A stretch of 64,000 bases of DNA from WQXF01 sp031553615. GTDB taxonomy: Bacteria; Bacillota; Clostridia; Christensenellales; Aristaeellaceae. The position numbers and the translations under genes are program-made. Under the pieces are notes generated by a model. That model saw only the letters and a list, made by a program, of their open reading frames with translations, searched no databases and was not told the DNA's origin. The DNA lies in contig JAVBLJ010000006.1 in NCBI GenBank assembly GCA_031553615.1, forward strand, positions 62,001-126,000, in the 5' to 3' direction. Of the stretch, positions 40,920-49,570 are shown piece by piece; the stretch's first letter is position 1; each line of letters starts with the position of its first letter.

Positions 40920-43041
40920 ACCGATCCACCACCAGCTGCCGGAAGGCGGGGGACAGGGTGGCGAAGTAGGCCGTGAATCCGGTCACCCGCACCACCAGGT
41001 CCGGATAACGCAGGGGGTTGGCATGGGCGGCCATGAGCTTATCGCGATCCAGAATGTTGATGTTGATAAGCGTGCCTCCTTGCTCCATGTGCACCTTGAG
41101 CAGCTGCTCCACGCACTCGACGCCGCCCTGCTCTCGGGTGAGCTTGGGGTCCAGCTCAATTTGCAGGGGGCAGGGGTTGCCGTAGCCGCACTGGATGGCC
41201 GCGATGCCGGTCGCCATGGCGGTGGCCGCGCCATCGGTGCGAAAGCCCGGGTTGGGATTGGCCCCATGGGTCACCGGAGCGAAAGCGTGGCGGCCATCGG
41301 GGGTAGCCCCCACCTGCTTGCCGAAGGTGATGGTGCTGGACCAGGAGAACCAGCCGGGTATCAGTTGAATGGTACCTGGCATTTTTTGTGCCCGGACGGT
41401 GTCGGTGAACATGCGGCTGATCACCTGGGCCCACTTATCGCCCAGGCTATTGCCCTGGCAGTAACGCGGGGAGCTGCGCAGCATGAGCCGCATCCGCTCG
41501 TCACCCGCAAAGTCCTGCCGCAAAGCCTGGTGGAGCTCGCCAAAGGTCAGGCGTTGCTCCTGCACCACGCGCTGTTCCATGGCGGCAAGGGAATCGGCCA
41601 CCGTGCCCAGGCCCACGCCATCTACGCCCATGGTTTTCAGGCGCGCGCAGACGGAGATGTCCTCGCCCAACTCAAGGGTGTCCATCATCATCAAGTTCAT
41701 CACCAGCTCGGGCATCACGTGCTGTTGGTGCTCCAGGTGCAGCAGGATGCCCTCGGCCACCAGGGCGACGGACTTGGTCAGGTGCGATTGCATGCGGGCC
41801 AGCAGTGCATCCAAACCAGGGGCATCGTCGCTATCCATCATCTCATCAAAGGCGGTCTCGAATACCTTGGCCACATTAATCTTGATGCAATCGTTGAGGG
41901 GGTACTCCTTGCCGGGAACCGCCATCCAGTTGCACCCCACGGCGATGCGGGCGCGCGCGTCGGCCTGGGTGACGCCCTGGTTTTGCAGGTAGCCCATCAG
42001 GCCCTTGTCGCCGGAGTACCGGGGCCAGCCGTTGCGATCCTCGAATAGGTATGCCACGCTCTTGCGCAGGAAATCCTTGTCAATTCCTTCGTGGATGCGC
42101 ACCGTCAGGTTGGCGGAGGTGTTAAGCCGATGTGCGGCCTCCAGCACCAGATAGGATAGGGCGTTGGTGGTGTCCGCGCCGTGCTCATCCGCGCCGGAGA
42201 GCTGGTGGTAGTGGGTTTCGATCAGGAGCAGATTGGCCAGGATGAAGATCGCGGTCTCGTCGTCCAGGCGACCTGCCTCCTTATCCCGTGCGTAGTAGGG
42301 ATGCAAAAGCACATCCAGGTTGCAGCCCGCGCCGTCCCGGTCGTAGATGCGCGACACCACGGAGAACCACGAAATCCACTGGCACGCCTCCAAAAAGGTT
42401 TCGGGTGGCGCGGTGCGAATCCGCTGGTTGCACTGCAGCATGTCTTTCAGGGTGGCGCGAATTTCCGGCCGCGCTTCGCTTTCCAGCAAGCGCTGGATTT
42501 CCTCGATATGCCTATCGATGAAGGCAATGATGCCCCCTACCGTGATCGCCTCGGCCTCGTAGAACTCTGTTTTGGCGGGATTGGCCGCGCGGCAGGCGGC
42601 GATCTTCTCCAGCAATCCGCCAAAGCCCAAGGATAGGCCGATGCGGTAATCGCAGGCAAAGTGCGCATCCGCGCCGATGCCGCTGTTGATGCCATAGGCG
42701 ACTTGGGCTGCGGTCAGCTCGGGGTGAGGATAAAGCTTGTCAAAAGCGCCGCCGCGATAGAAGGGCAGCATGTCGGCCCAGCGTCCGGCCAGGATTTCCA
42801 GAGGGTCCACGTACACCGGATGCACGGCCAATAGCGCAGCGAAATTCACCGCGTTGCCCATGGCTCCATAGAAAAAGGGCTTATCTCCGGTGGGCGTCGG
42901 CGTGAAATGGTATCCATCGGGCAGGGGAACGGTGCCGTAATCGTCGGAGTCCATGTAGCCATTTTGGGCTTTTTTGGCCAGGGTGTGGCGCACTTTCGTC
43001 TCCCGAAGGGCAGCCAGGCGGTCCGTATAGGTCAGTGGCAT
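40903..43041 (-). CDS. Glycyl radical enzyme of the formate-lyase superfamily, unassigned subgroup
   Basis: A 712-residue enzyme of the PFL/dehydratase barrel fold. The glycyl radical site is VRVTGFTAYF with G688, 24 residues from the C-terminus. The thiyl cysteine is C370 in IAVGCNWMAVPGK; the C-to-G spacing (318) matches the superfamily. Formate lyase has two cysteines (ACCVSPM) and the glycerol, propanediol and choline enzymes have GCxE; here the residue before C370 is glycine and the one two after is tryptophan, so it fits neither group. The reaction is unknown. The ATG at 43041 follows GGAGGAG and overlaps the activase stop by ten bases. It is convergent with and overlaps the LacI gene by 17 bases. 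Confidence 0.88.
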   Translation of the reverse strand: MPLTYTDRLAALRETKVRHTLAKKAQNGYMDSDDYGTVPLPDGYHFTPTPTGDKPFFYGAMGNAVNFAALLAVHPVYVDPLEILAGRWADMLPFYRGGAFDKLYPHPELTAAQVAYGINSGIGADAHFACDYRIGLSLGFGGLLEKIAACRAANPAKTEFYEAEAITVGGIIAFIDRHIEEIQRLLESEARPEIRATLKDMLQCNQRIRTAPPETFLEACQWISWFSVVSRIYDRDGAGCNLDVLLHPYYARDKEAGRLDDETAIFILANLLLIETHYHQLSGADEHGADTTNALSYLVLEAAHRLNTSANLTVRIHEGIDKDFLRKSVAYLFEDRNGWPRYSGDKGLMGYLQNQGVTQADARARIAVGCNWMAVPGKEYPLNDCIKINVAKVFETAFDEMMDSDDAPGLDALLARMQSHLTKSVALVAEGILLHLEHQQHVMPELVMNLMMMDTLELGEDISVCARLKTMGVDGVGLGTVADSLAAMEQRVVQEQRLTFGELHQALRQDFAGDERMRLMLRSSPRYCQGNSLGDKWAQVISRMFTDTVRAQKMPGTIQLIPGWFSWSSTITFGKQVGATPDGRHAFAPVTHGANPNPGFRTDGAATAMATGIAAIQCGYGNPCPLQIELDPKLTREQGGVECVEQLLKVHMEQGGTLININILDRDKLMAAHANPLRYPDLVVRVTGFTAYFATLSPAFRQLVVDRFIEAV

Positions 43042-43850
43042 GCGATCTCCTCCTTGTATGCCCGTCCAGCGATCCAAACGCTGGCGCAATGCTCGGCTGC
43101 GGTTTCCGCCAGCCCCTCCATGGACTGGATGGAGGGGATGTCAAACCGTTGTTGAGCCGTGCCCTTGCCGGTACCTAGAGGATGATAGGGCAGTAGCTCG
43201 TAATAGCGCAGGGTGGGCAACTTGCCCACGAAGTCGGCGATGGCAGCGATCTCCTCGCGGCTGTCGTTGATGCCGGGAATGATGGGGGTGCGCACGATGA
43301 GAGGTCGCTCGATTCGCTGTAGATTGGCCAGCGTTTGCTGGTTGCTTGCGCCGGTGTATAGGCGGTGACGCTCGTCATCCCACGCTTTCAGGTCGGCCAT
43401 GATGCAATCGCAGTGGGCGTTCAGCAGGCGGACGGCTTCTGGCGAACAGAGCAGATTGGTCTCGATGCCTGTGCGGATGTCCTCCGCGTTCAGGGCGGCC
43501 AGCAAAGCTTTCGTGAAGTTCAATTGGTAGGTAGGCTCGCCCCCTGAGAGGGTGACACCGCCGGTTTCGCCGAAATACTGCCGATCCTGCAACGCCTCGG
43601 CCAACACCTGGGCGACGGTCATTGCTTGCCCGCAAAGCACCCTCGCCCCTGCGAAGCAACCGTCGGCACATTGCCCGCAATGGATGCACTTTTCCGGATG
43701 GAGCAGGTACTCGGGCTCTGGGTGAATGGTTTCCGGGTTGTGGCACCAGGCGCAGCGCATGTTGCAGCCCTTCAGGAATATCGTGCTGCGGATGCCGGGG
43801 CCATCGTGCAGGGAGAAGCGCTGAATGTGGGTGATGATGCCGGATAGCAT
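43032..43850 (-). CDS. Radical SAM glycyl radical enzyme activase
   Basis: A 272-residue activase that installs the glycyl radical on the enzyme encoded next. The radical SAM motif is C29-x3-C33-x2-C36 (KGCNMRCAWCHNPE). A cysteine-rich insert with C55, C58, C61 and C65 (CIHCGQCADGC) and a further C73 would carry an auxiliary [4Fe-4S] cluster, as in activases of dehydratases and decarboxylases but not in PflA. GGVTLSGGEPTYQ is the conserved SAM-binding GGE region. I use the ATG at 43850, seven bases after AGGAG. The insert supports a non-formate-lyase partner. Confidence 0.92.
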   Translation of the reverse strand: MLSGIITHIQRFSLHDGPGIRSTIFLKGCNMRCAWCHNPETIHPEPEYLLHPEKCIHCGQCADGCFAGARVLCGQAMTVAQVLAEALQDRQYFGETGGVTLSGGEPTYQLNFTKALLAALNAEDIRTGIETNLLCSPEAVRLLNAHCDCIMADLKAWDDERHRLYTGASNQQTLANLQRIERPLIVRTPIIPGINDSREEIAAIADFVGKLPTLRYYELLPYHPLGTGKGTAQQRFDIPSIQSMEGLAETAAEHCASVWIAGRAYKEEIACH

Positions 43851-43884
43851 GATATGCTCCTTTGCGATAGACTGAGGATGCACC

Positions 43885-43890
43885 ATTATA
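43885..43890 (-). promoter_or_regulatory. Extended -10 promoter of the activase/glycyl radical enzyme pair
   Basis: The minus strand reads TGGTATAAT, a consensus -10 with the extended TGn motif, about 35 bases before the activase start. No good -35 is seen, as is common for extended -10 promoters. Confidence 0.6.
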
Positions 43891-43938
43891 CCACATTTCA
43901 CGGGAGGGAAGGCGAGTGCTTTCAGCTTTGGCGAAATA

Positions 43939-43983
43939 TTTCAGCTCATATTGTTTCAGCGCATGTTGTTTCAGTGCATGTTA
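43939..43983. repeat. Three tandem 15-bp direct repeats upstream of the SIS-domain gene
   Basis: TTTCAGCTCATATTG (43939-43953), TTTCAGCGCATGTTG (43954-43968) and TTTCAGTGCATGTTA (43969-43983) are head to tail; a fourth TTTCAGC lies at 43920-43926. They end 24 bases before the -35 at 44008, an activator-type position. The protein that binds is not evident from the window. Confidence 0.8.
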
Positions 43984-44007
43984 GATGGAAGGAAAAACAA
44001 AATGTAC

Positions 44008-44036
44008 CTGACAACGCCACCTAAAAATGCTATGAT
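44008..44036 (+). promoter_or_regulatory. Promoter of the SIS/GH9/kinase operon
   Basis: CTGACA (44008-44013), a 17-base spacer and TATGAT (44031-44036), each five of six to consensus. The leader of about 55 bases contains a small hairpin, GCACG-AGAA-CGTGC (44068-44081), just before the ribosome site. Confidence 0.65.
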
Positions 44037-44096
44037 AAAGGCAGCTGTGATAAAGGCGATAGGGTTCGCACGAGAACGTGCGGAAAGGATCGGCCC

Positions 44097-45191
44097 ATGA
44101 ACAAAGTATCGTTGCTCGATTGTATCGCGCGCACCCCTCAATTGATCGAGGCCGCGCTGGAAAACCGGAAGAGGAACTTTGCGCCGCTGCTGGCCATGCT
44201 TGGCGACCGGCTGCAAACCTTGACGGAGATCGTGCTGATCGGCTCGGGAACCTCCAACACTTCGGCGGAAACTTCGCGCTTTTTCGTGGAAAAGGCGACC
44301 CGGATCAAGACTACCTCGGTGTATCCCAACGATTTTTTCTACAATACCTATGCCTATAATCCCAATGCTCTGCATGTGTTCACCTCGCAAACCGGCACCT
44401 CGACGGTGGTGCGTGAGGCGCAGAAAAAGATGTGCGCGCAGGGATTCCTCACGGCCTGCGTTTCCGAATCGCCCGATACGCCGATCGCTAGGGAGTCCGC
44501 CGCTTTCATCGACATGGGCTGCGGCCGGGAGGAGTACCCGATGCGCACCATCGGCTATTCACTTTCGGTGTTCACCCACATGCTGATGGGCCTTGAAATC
44601 GGGCTGAGCCGGGGCAGCATTTCGCAGGCCGAGTACGATGCGTACATCGCCATGGCGGGCGAACTGGCCGACAGCCAGCGCGCGGTGATTCCGGCCACCC
44701 TGCGGTGGATGGATCGCGCTAAGCGCCGGATGCTCCGCAGCCGCTGCCTGGTGTTTACCGGGGCCGATTCGCTGCAGGGTGTGGCGCTGGAGGCGGCGAT
44801 CAAGGCCTGGGAGACCCCGCAGATCATCTCGATGGGGTACGAGCTGGAGGAGGGAATCCACGGCCCAAATTACGGATACAATCATAATCATTGCGTGGTT
44901 GTGCTCAACCAGGGCGGACGCGAGGATCACAAGGCTTTGGCGCTGGCCCGCTGGATGAAGGATGTGTACCAAAACGGCTTGGTAATCGGCTCATCGGTGG
45001 TTGACGATGATGATTTAAAGCTCGAGCATCGCGCCGGGGATTTTGGTTGCCTCGAGCTGGCTCCAGCGGTGCAAGTGCTCACCTATCGGCTGGCCGAAGA
45101 TCAAGGGCGCGATCTTTATGCGCCCCACGACAATCGCGTGATGGAAAGCTATTTCCGCACCCACAGCGAGGACGTTGCTATAAAGGGCTAA
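44097..45191 (+). CDS. SIS-domain sugar isomerase/deaminase
   Basis: A 364-residue cytosolic protein with two SIS domains as in the GlmS isomerase half, AgaS and FrlB. The first has VLIGSGTSNTSAETSRFF (about 44-61) and the serine-rich FTSQTGTSTVV; the second has LVFTGADSLQGVALEAAIKAWETPQIISMGYELEEGIHGPNY, in which ELEEGIHGP is the region of the glutamate that abstracts the proton. Substrates in the family are amino-sugar or fructosamine phosphates. With a GH9 enzyme and a BadF-type kinase behind it, glucosamine 6-phosphate deamination/isomerisation is a fitting role but unproven. Confidence 0.85.
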   Translation: MNKVSLLDCIARTPQLIEAALENRKRNFAPLLAMLGDRLQTLTEIVLIGSGTSNTSAETSRFFVEKATRIKTTSVYPNDFFYNTYAYNPNALHVFTSQTGTSTVVREAQKKMCAQGFLTACVSESPDTPIARESAAFIDMGCGREEYPMRTIGYSLSVFTHMLMGLEIGLSRGSISQAEYDAYIAMAGELADSQRAVIPATLRWMDRAKRRMLRSRCLVFTGADSLQGVALEAAIKAWETPQIISMGYELEEGIHGPNYGYNHNHCVVVLNQGGREDHKALALARWMKDVYQNGLVIGSSVVDDDDLKLEHRAGDFGCLELAPAVQVLTYRLAEDQGRDLYAPHDNRVMESYFRTHSEDVAIKG

Positions 45192-45222
45192 AGAGCTAAA
45201 GCGTTGATAGGAGGCGATTGTA

Positions 45223-47559
45223 ATGCGAGAATCCTTTCAAACGGAATTGAGCAAATCGGGCTATTTGCACACCCTGCTCGAACCCGACGCTTCCCGGGCG
45301 CTGGAGGCACGGCTTATGCAAAAAAAGGTGCTTCGCCAAAGGAGCCTGACCCCGACCCGCTTGGAGGACTGGGCAACCCAAGGCCAAGGCCGCGTAGAGC
45401 CGGCAGGGTCGGGCTGGCGGCTGGCTACCCCGGCGCGCATCGAGCCGCTGCAGCCCATGGGCCACTACACCAATTATGGTCACTTCATTGCGTCTACCCC
45501 GATCGCGCGCGAAAATTGGGAGGGCTACAACCGAATCACCTGCCGCATCCGCCCGGAGTGCAATGGTCTGCATGCTCCGCACATCACCTTGCGCATCGCA
45601 AACGATGGCGAGGTGAAAATTCCGGATGTGTACCAGCGCGAGGGCTTTCACGTGGTCAATCTGCGCAATCGCCAGTGGAACGATTGCGTGTGGGAGTTTC
45701 CCGATTTGCCGCGCGATGCGGTGATCGAGCTCGGGTTTTCGGTAGGCAGCTATGGCACGGAACGCTTTGCGGAAAACGAGATGCGGTTTGAAATCGCGGA
45801 TATATGCCTCGAACAGGCTGAGGAGCCGGATGTGTCCCTAGGCTGGCAGGGCAACGAGGGCGCAATCTGCTATTCCACCACCGGTTATTGGACCGAGGGC
45901 TCCAAGACTGCGGTGGTACAAAAGCGAGGCGGATGCTTCGAGCTGCTGGCCGAAACGAACGATCACGTTCTCTTTGCCGGAGATTTGCAACCGATTCTCA
46001 ACGAAAAGGGCGAGTTTGGGTTGGCGGACTTTTCGAGTTTTGCGCAGCCCGGGCGCTATCGGCTCCGCGCGGGAGGTGCGATCACCGAACCCTTCACCAT
46101 TGCGGAGCACGTGATGGATGAGGCGGCCTGGAAGGTGCTCAATTTCATCTATGCCGAGCGCTGCGGCTTCCCGGTGGGGCACGGGCACGCCTTCTGCCAC
46201 GGCGACCTGATCGCCGAGCATGGCGGTCAGCGCATCCTCTACAACGGCGGCTGGCACGATGCCGGGGATGTATCGCAGCAGACGGTGCAGACCGGAGAGG
46301 TGGCGCTGGCGCTGCTGGAGCTGGCGCAGCGGGCGGGCGACGCGGACCCGCAGCTGCGCGCGCGCCTGATGGAGGAAGCCTGCTGGGGGCTGGATTTCGT
46401 GCTGCGCACCCGCTTTGGAGATGGCTACCGGGCGTTTAGCGCCGGAATCTGTCGCTGGACCAACGGGGTGATGGGCGATCGCGACGACGAAGCGGCGCGG
46501 TGCCACAATCGCTCGTTTGACAATTGGCTGCTCTGCGGCGTGCAAGCCTATGCCGGAACCTGTTTGGCCAGCGAAGATGCGGACCTCTCTTGGGTCTGCA
46601 TCGATACAGCCAAGCAGGATTATGCGTTTGCCTTGGCCCGCTTTGAAGAAGTGGGCATGGAAAACTGCGTGATGATGGAGCACACCTACAACGCGAGCCT
46701 TTCGCAATACTACGCGGTGGCCAGCTGGTCGGCGTCCATGCTCTACCAAGCCTGCGGCGAGCCCTATTATGCCGAGCAGGCCGCTCACTTTGGCGAAAGC
46801 ATGATCGCTTGCCAGGACATAGGGGAAGCGAGGATTGCGCTCAGCGGGTTCTTTTATCGCGATGAAACAAAAAAGCATGTGGTTCACTTTAATCACCAGG
46901 GTCGCGAGTATATCTTTGCCCAGGCCCTCGTGGCGCTTTGCTCCACGCAAAAGGAGCACCCCGGCCACGCGCGGTGGGAGGAAGCGCTGCGCGCCTACGG
47001 GGCGTATCTCAAGGCGATTGCCGGATATGCCGCGCCCTATGGCATGCTGCCCGCGGGGGTGCATCACCTCTCCGAGGTGGAGGATGAGGAGACATTTGCG
47101 CAGCTCCACGTCTACACCAACTACGCGGCGGATCGCGACAACTACCGTGCGCAACTCGAGGCTGGAGCACCCCTGGGCAACGGCTTCTGCCTGCGGCAAT
47201 TCCCTGTTTGGTTCTCGTTTCGCGGAAACACCGCCGTACAGCTTTCTGTCGCCAAGGGTGCGGCGCTGTGCGGGCGCTACTGGGGTGATCGGGAGCTACT
47301 GGACATCGCCCGGGATCAGGCCTACTGGGTGGCGGGCAAAAACCCCTTTGGACAATCGCTGATCAACGGCGAGGGAGCCAACTACGCCCAGCAATACGCC
47401 GCGCTCTGCGGCGAGACCGTGGGCGAGTTGCCGGTAGGCATTCAAACACGGGGCAACGAGGATCAACCCTACTGGCCGATGGCCAATTACGCGACCTACA
47501 AAGAGATTTGGATGAGCACGGCCGGGCATTGGATGCGGCTGATGGCTGAGCTGTATTAG
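45223..47559 (+). CDS. GH9 glycoside hydrolase, cytosolic, probable exo-glucosaminidase type
   Basis: A 778-residue GH9 enzyme: an N-terminal Ig-like CelD_N domain (about 245-310, ADFSSFAQPGRYRLRAGGAITEPFTI) preceded by an extra beta-rich segment, then the (alpha/alpha)6 catalytic barrel (about 320-778). The catalytic Asp pair is in GGWHDAGDVSQQ (D346, D349); the C-terminal YWVAGKNPFGQSLINGEG is a GH9 signature, and E in ATYKEIWM near residue 765 may be the acid. No signal peptide, dockerin or cellulose-binding module is present, so it works inside the cell on a transported disaccharide. Cytosolic GH9 enzymes next to BadF-type kinases are glucosaminidases in Vibrio chitin loci; the assignment here is by analogy. 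Confidence 0.88.
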   Translation: MRESFQTELSKSGYLHTLLEPDASRALEARLMQKKVLRQRSLTPTRLEDWATQGQGRVEPAGSGWRLATPARIEPLQPMGHYTNYGHFIASTPIARENWEGYNRITCRIRPECNGLHAPHITLRIANDGEVKIPDVYQREGFHVVNLRNRQWNDCVWEFPDLPRDAVIELGFSVGSYGTERFAENEMRFEIADICLEQAEEPDVSLGWQGNEGAICYSTTGYWTEGSKTAVVQKRGGCFELLAETNDHVLFAGDLQPILNEKGEFGLADFSSFAQPGRYRLRAGGAITEPFTIAEHVMDEAAWKVLNFIYAERCGFPVGHGHAFCHGDLIAEHGGQRILYNGGWHDAGDVSQQTVQTGEVALALLELAQRAGDADPQLRARLMEEACWGLDFVLRTRFGDGYRAFSAGICRWTNGVMGDRDDEAARCHNRSFDNWLLCGVQAYAGTCLASEDADLSWVCIDTAKQDYAFALARFEEVGMENCVMMEHTYNASLSQYYAVASWSASMLYQACGEPYYAEQAAHFGESMIACQDIGEARIALSGFFYRDETKKHVVHFNHQGREYIFAQALVALCSTQKEHPGHARWEEALRAYGAYLKAIAGYAAPYGMLPAGVHHLSEVEDEETFAQLHVYTNYAADRDNYRAQLEAGAPLGNGFCLRQFPVWFSFRGNTAVQLSVAKGAALCGRYWGDRELLDIARDQAYWVAGKNPFGQSLINGEGANYAQQYAALCGETVGELPVGIQTRGNEDQPYWPMANYATYKEIWMSTAGHWMRLMAELY

Positions 47560-47592
47560 TGCGCTGTGAATGCTTGTTAATGGAGGGACGGC

Positions 47593-48543
47593 ATGATTTT
47601 TGCAGGAGTAGACGCAGGGGGCACCAAGACCGCCTTTGTGCTGTGTGACGAGACCGGAAGGGTGCTGGCGCGGCATCGCGAGCCGGGCGGCGCGCTATTT
47701 TCTGTCGGCGTAAAGGGCATCGAGGCGCTGGTGCGAGATGGTATCGGCGCTGTGTGCGCTTTGGCGGGCATTGTGCGGGAGGACATCGCCTGGACCGGGG
47801 CGGGCTTCCCGGGCTACGGTGAGATGGCGGACAGCGAGCGGCTGATCCTCGAGGCTTGCCGCCGCGCTGTGGGCAGCGAGCGGGTGATCTGCGAATGCGA
47901 CTGCTACCTGGGCTGGGCAGGCTCCCTGGGCATGGAGGCGGGCATCAACATCGTGGCCGGCACCGGCTCCATCTGCTACGGCGTGAACGCGGCGGGGGAG
48001 ACGGCGCGCAGCAGTGGATGGGGCGCGTACTGCGACGAGGGCTCCTGTGCCTGGGTGGGTGGCCGTCTAGTCGCGGCATTTGCCAAGCAGGCCGATGGCC
48101 GTATGCCCCGCACCCTGCTCTATCCCATGTTTCGGGAAGCGATGGGGATCGGATTGGATATGCACTTCGTGCACACCCTGAATCACGAAATCGCAGCCAG
48201 CGGCGCGGAAACCGCGAAGCTTCAGCTGGTGGCAGAAAAAATCGCCCGCGCAGGCGACCCGGTCGCGACCGAGATTTACGCGCAGGCGGCGGACGAGCTA
48301 TTGCTGGCGATTGCGGCGGTAGCGCGCAAGCTGGGCTTGGACGGCACGCCTTTCAAAGCGTCGTATTCGGGCGGATTGTTCCGCTCGGGCGATTGCATTC
48401 TCGCGCCCCTTTCGCTGCGGGTCGCCCAGAGCGGCGGAACGCTGGAGATACCGCGCTTTTCGCCAGAGATCGGCGCGGTGCTCATGGCAATGCGAGCCTA
48501 CGACGCCAAGGTGGACTTTGGTGGGCTGAGGATCGTTGGATAG
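47593..48543 (+). CDS. BadF/BadG/BcrA/BcrD-type kinase, probable amino-sugar kinase
   Basis: A 316-residue ASKHA-fold ATPase. The phosphate 1 motif is FAGVDAGGTKTAFVLCDETGRVL (residues 3-25), followed by DIAWTGAGFPGYGEM, a phosphate 2/adenosine region with GINIVAGTGSICYGVNAAGETARSSGWGAYCDEGSCAWVGG, and a C-terminal SYSGGLFRSGD. This matches N-acetylglucosamine and glucosamine kinases rather than benzoyl-CoA reductase activators, which carry Fe-S cysteines not seen here. It lies 34 bases after the GH9 gene and would phosphorylate the sugar that enzyme releases. Confidence 0.88.
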   Translation: MIFAGVDAGGTKTAFVLCDETGRVLARHREPGGALFSVGVKGIEALVRDGIGAVCALAGIVREDIAWTGAGFPGYGEMADSERLILEACRRAVGSERVICECDCYLGWAGSLGMEAGINIVAGTGSICYGVNAAGETARSSGWGAYCDEGSCAWVGGRLVAAFAKQADGRMPRTLLYPMFREAMGIGLDMHFVHTLNHEIAASGAETAKLQLVAEKIARAGDPVATEIYAQAADELLLAIAAVARKLGLDGTPFKASYSGGLFRSGDCILAPLSLRVAQSGGTLEIPRFSPEIGAVLMAMRAYDAKVDFGGLRIVG

Positions 48544-48613
48544 CCTCACGGATAGCCGCCGCTCTAGGGGCGAACCGAATTGCATTGCGTGGATTTGCGG
48601 CCTGTCGTGTTAT

Positions 48614-49570
48614 CTATTCTCCCCACCAAGTCATGAGGTCGCTATACCCCGTGTATTGAGCTCCTTCCACAAACTGGTGCTCCCCTGTGATTAACGATAC
48701 AGTGCATGGCTTTCTTTGGAAAAGCTCTGAGTATTCCGCCGGGGTCTCCTCCTGCGGTCTTTCGACGAAGTAAGCCAATGTATCCTTCGCTTTGTTTAGA
48801 GTTATGGCACCGTAAATGACTGGCATTTGTATAGGCCGACCAGCTGCATCGAGAAACACTTTGCTCTCCTTTTTTTCCAAGTTGTAATGGCAGAGAGTAA
48901 AGTCGTTGTTGACATAGAGTATATTATGGGAATCCAACCAAAGCGCCTGTTCTCCCTCCGCAATGATTTCTTCGCCAACAGAAGATACATGCACAATTCT
49001 GCTATAGCCTATTGCATCATTGATATCAAAATACAGAAGATCGCCATGCGCCGAGATAATGGGATTAGGAGTACTGTCAGTGATCTCGGCGATCGTTTCA
49101 GGGAGCATGCCTTTGCGTGTTCGCATCAAGAAAAACGTGGTTGCTTTTTTACCTTCTTCTACAACGATCTCTGCTTTTATGTAATAAAGAAAGCCATTGA
49201 AATAGGCTACAAATTCTTTGCAATGATCCAACGTCAAGTTTTCAATGATGGTCGAGTATGTTTCGCCATCGTAATGCATGACGTCAACCCGAATACGTGA
49301 CATATCCCAGTCGGGCGTTCTTACATAGCCCTTTGTCACTACGTAATACGCGCCTGGTTCGCAGCCAATCGCTTGTAGCAAATCCAGATCGCCGGATAGA
49401 GTAGGCGTTCTCTTGACGTCATCATCGAAATCCGAGTACATTATGTACTGGTCTTCGCCTGGAACATCAACCGCCATCCAAATGAGACGTTCCTTTTTTT
49501 CACCCAGTACCGAAACACAGATGGATAAACACAATAAGCAAATTACAAGAAAGACGAAACGCTTATTCAT
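48614..49570 (-). CDS. Exported beta-propeller-like protein of unknown function
   Basis: A 318-residue protein with an N-terminal signal (about 1-23, FVFLVICLLCLSICVSVLG). The rest is beta-rich with short repeats such as QYIMYSDFDDD, NGFLYYIKAEI, GDLLYFDINDAIG and QALWLDSHNILYVNNDF, a DUF5050-like propeller pattern. No catalytic motif is recognised. It overlaps the upstream gene by eight bases and appears to be its partner. The coding sequence is markedly AT-richer than the flanking sugar genes. Confidence 0.7.
   Translation of the reverse strand: MNKRFVFLVICLLCLSICVSVLGEKKERLIWMAVDVPGEDQYIMYSDFDDDVKRTPTLSGDLDLLQAIGCEPGAYYVVTKGYVRTPDWDMSRIRVDVMHYDGETYSTIIENLTLDHCKEFVAYFNGFLYYIKAEIVVEEGKKATTFFLMRTRKGMLPETIAEITDSTPNPIISAHGDLLYFDINDAIGYSRIVHVSSVGEEIIAEGEQALWLDSHNILYVNNDFTLCHYNLEKKESKVFLDAAGRPIQMPVIYGAITLNKAKDTLAYFVERPQEETPAEYSELFQRKPCTVSLITGEHQFVEGAQYTGYSDLMTWWGE

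Noticed and set aside
40903..43041. Annotation as pyruvate formate-lyase
   Set aside because: The CC pair of formate lyase is missing (GC instead), and the activase has an extra cluster-binding insert absent from PflA.
45838..47199. A 453-codon frame on the minus strand opposite the GH9 gene
   Set aside because: GH9 motifs are intact on the plus strand; the antisense frame has no domain pattern and no ribosome site.
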